From assembly GCF_003382565.3 (NCBI RefSeq), contig NZ_CP086253.1, forward strand, positions 4,278,001 to 4,342,000: DNA of 64,000 bases, given 5' to 3'. Made by a program: the position numbers and the translations under genes. Under the pieces are notes generated by a model, which saw only the letters and a list, made by a program, of their open reading frames with translations, did no database searches and was not told the DNA's origin. Of this stretch, positions 63,432-64,000 are shown piece after piece (the stretch's first letter is position 1; each line of letters starts with the position of its first letter). The DNA comes from Pectobacterium aquaticum. Lineage in GTDB: Bacteria; Pseudomonadota; Gammaproteobacteria; Enterobacterales; Enterobacteriaceae.

Positions 63432-64000
63432 CAGCACTCCGACGATTGCATCGCGGCCCACCACGGGGTATCCGCTACAATCTGACCCTGATGGTCAATA
63501 TAAGGGCGAGGAAGCCCTTTACGTTTTGCGACGCGAGCCAGTACCGGGTAGCCCCCTTCAAAAAGCAGGCGCTGCTGCTCTTCTTCATCAAGCGGGCTCT
63601 CTTCACGCTGGTACATACCGGCGATCTGGCGTTGGCGCTGCGCTTCATACAGGATCAACGCCGAGGCTACGGAGACATTCAGTGACTGTACCATGCCAGT
63701 CATCGGAATGATGATATCCCGATCGGCCAGTTTGAGCGCTTCGGCTGTAATACCGGTTTTTTCTTGTCCAAGCAGAATACAGCTCGGGCGGGTGTAATCA
63801 ATTTCCCGAAAATCGACCGCGTGTTCAGACAAATTGGTCGCCAGAACCTGCATGCCTTCGGCCTTCAGGTGACCAACCGCATCACCTATGCTGCGATGGG
63901 TTTTAACCTGCACCCAGCTATTGCTGCCTGCGGCGGAGGAGACCAGCGTTTTCATCCGGCTGGTGGGCCAAATCGCATGGACTTCATGCACACCGACGGC
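63431..64000 (-). CDS. trmH: tRNA (guanosine-2'-O)-methyltransferase TrmH, 5' end outside the window
   Basis: The last 189 codons of TrmH (SpoU), which 2'-O-methylates G18 in tRNA. Visible sequence begins AVGVHEVHAIWP, which corresponds to about residue 42 of the 229-residue E. coli enzyme, so the start lies past position 64000. SPOUT-fold motifs present: SNSWVQVKTHRSIGDAVG, CILLGQEKTGIT, and IIPMTGMVQSLNVSVASALILYE, which forms the SAM-binding knot. It overlaps recG by 4 bp. Confidence 0.96.
   Translation of the reverse strand, partial: AVGVHEVHAIWPTSRMKTLVSSAAGSNSWVQVKTHRSIGDAVGHLKAEGMQVLATNLSEHAVDFREIDYTRPSCILLGQEKTGITAEALKLADRDIIIPMTGMVQSLNVSVASALILYEAQRQRQIAGMYQREESPLDEEEQQRLLFEGGYPVLARVAKRKGLPRPYIDHQGQIVADTPWWAAMQSSEC

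Overview
The window looks like chromosome from a soft-rot enterobacterium, most probably Pectobacterium or a close relative. Almost every housekeeping protein is a near match to its Escherichia coli counterpart in sequence and length. Several E. coli neighbourhoods are kept: xylAB/xylFGH/xylR with wecH and glyQS, yiaF, mtlADR-yibL, tag-yiaC, ghrB, gor-rlmJ-prlC-rsmJ, yicH-xanP and recG-trmH. ERIC-type intergenic repeats, typical of Enterobacterales, occur three times in full and twice as halves. The genus is an inference from overall gene content and was not tested by a search.

Layout. 0-2.6 kb: argG with paired ARG boxes and a solitary DJ-1/PfpI protein. 2.7-11.2 kb: the complete xylose regulon (xylR, xylHGF on the minus strand; divergent xylAB). 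11.2-19.1 kb: wecH, aldB, fdhD, a TSUP permease and both glycyl-tRNA synthetase subunits. 19.2-22.2 kb: an AT-rich minus-strand operon of a MotA-like protein with a coiled-coil tail (ZorA), a MotB/OmpA-like protein (ZorB) and an HNH nuclease (ZorE-like). This is a Zorya type II-like anti-phage system lying between glyS and yiaF. 22.6-28 kb: yiaF, then mannitol genes mtlA-mtlD-mtlR behind four CRP-type sites, then yibL. 28-33.6 kb: a chemoreceptor, sodA, tag-yiaC and ghrB.

33.9-41.2 kb: an overlapping six-gene operon made of a peptide-type ABC importer (binding protein, two permeases, double ATPase), a luciferase-like flavin monooxygenase and a two-domain carboxymuconolactone-decarboxylase/AhpD-like protein. 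The substrate is unknown. 41.4-44.5 kb: an accessory patch with a tripartite hipB-hipS-hipT toxin-antitoxin locus, a frameshifted LysE-family exporter, an isolated Fur box and an stbDE (RelBE-type) toxin-antitoxin pair. 44.5-55.7 kb: gor and rlmJ, then a TonB-dependent receptor / ECF sigma / FecR / TonB cell-surface-signalling module with a Fur box (and a leftover 58-residue HscC fragment), then prlC-rsmJ. 55.8-64 kb: a periplasmic 5'-nucleotidase-type enzyme, yicH, xanP with a PurR-type operator, recG and the 3' part of trmH, cut by the window end.

The accessory interest is concentrated in four places: the Zorya-like operon, the HipBST/StbDE patch, the importer-monooxygenase-CMD operon of unknown substrate, and the receptor-sigma-antisigma-TonB cassette. 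No CRISPR array, rRNA, tRNA, insertion sequence or phage gene was recognised.
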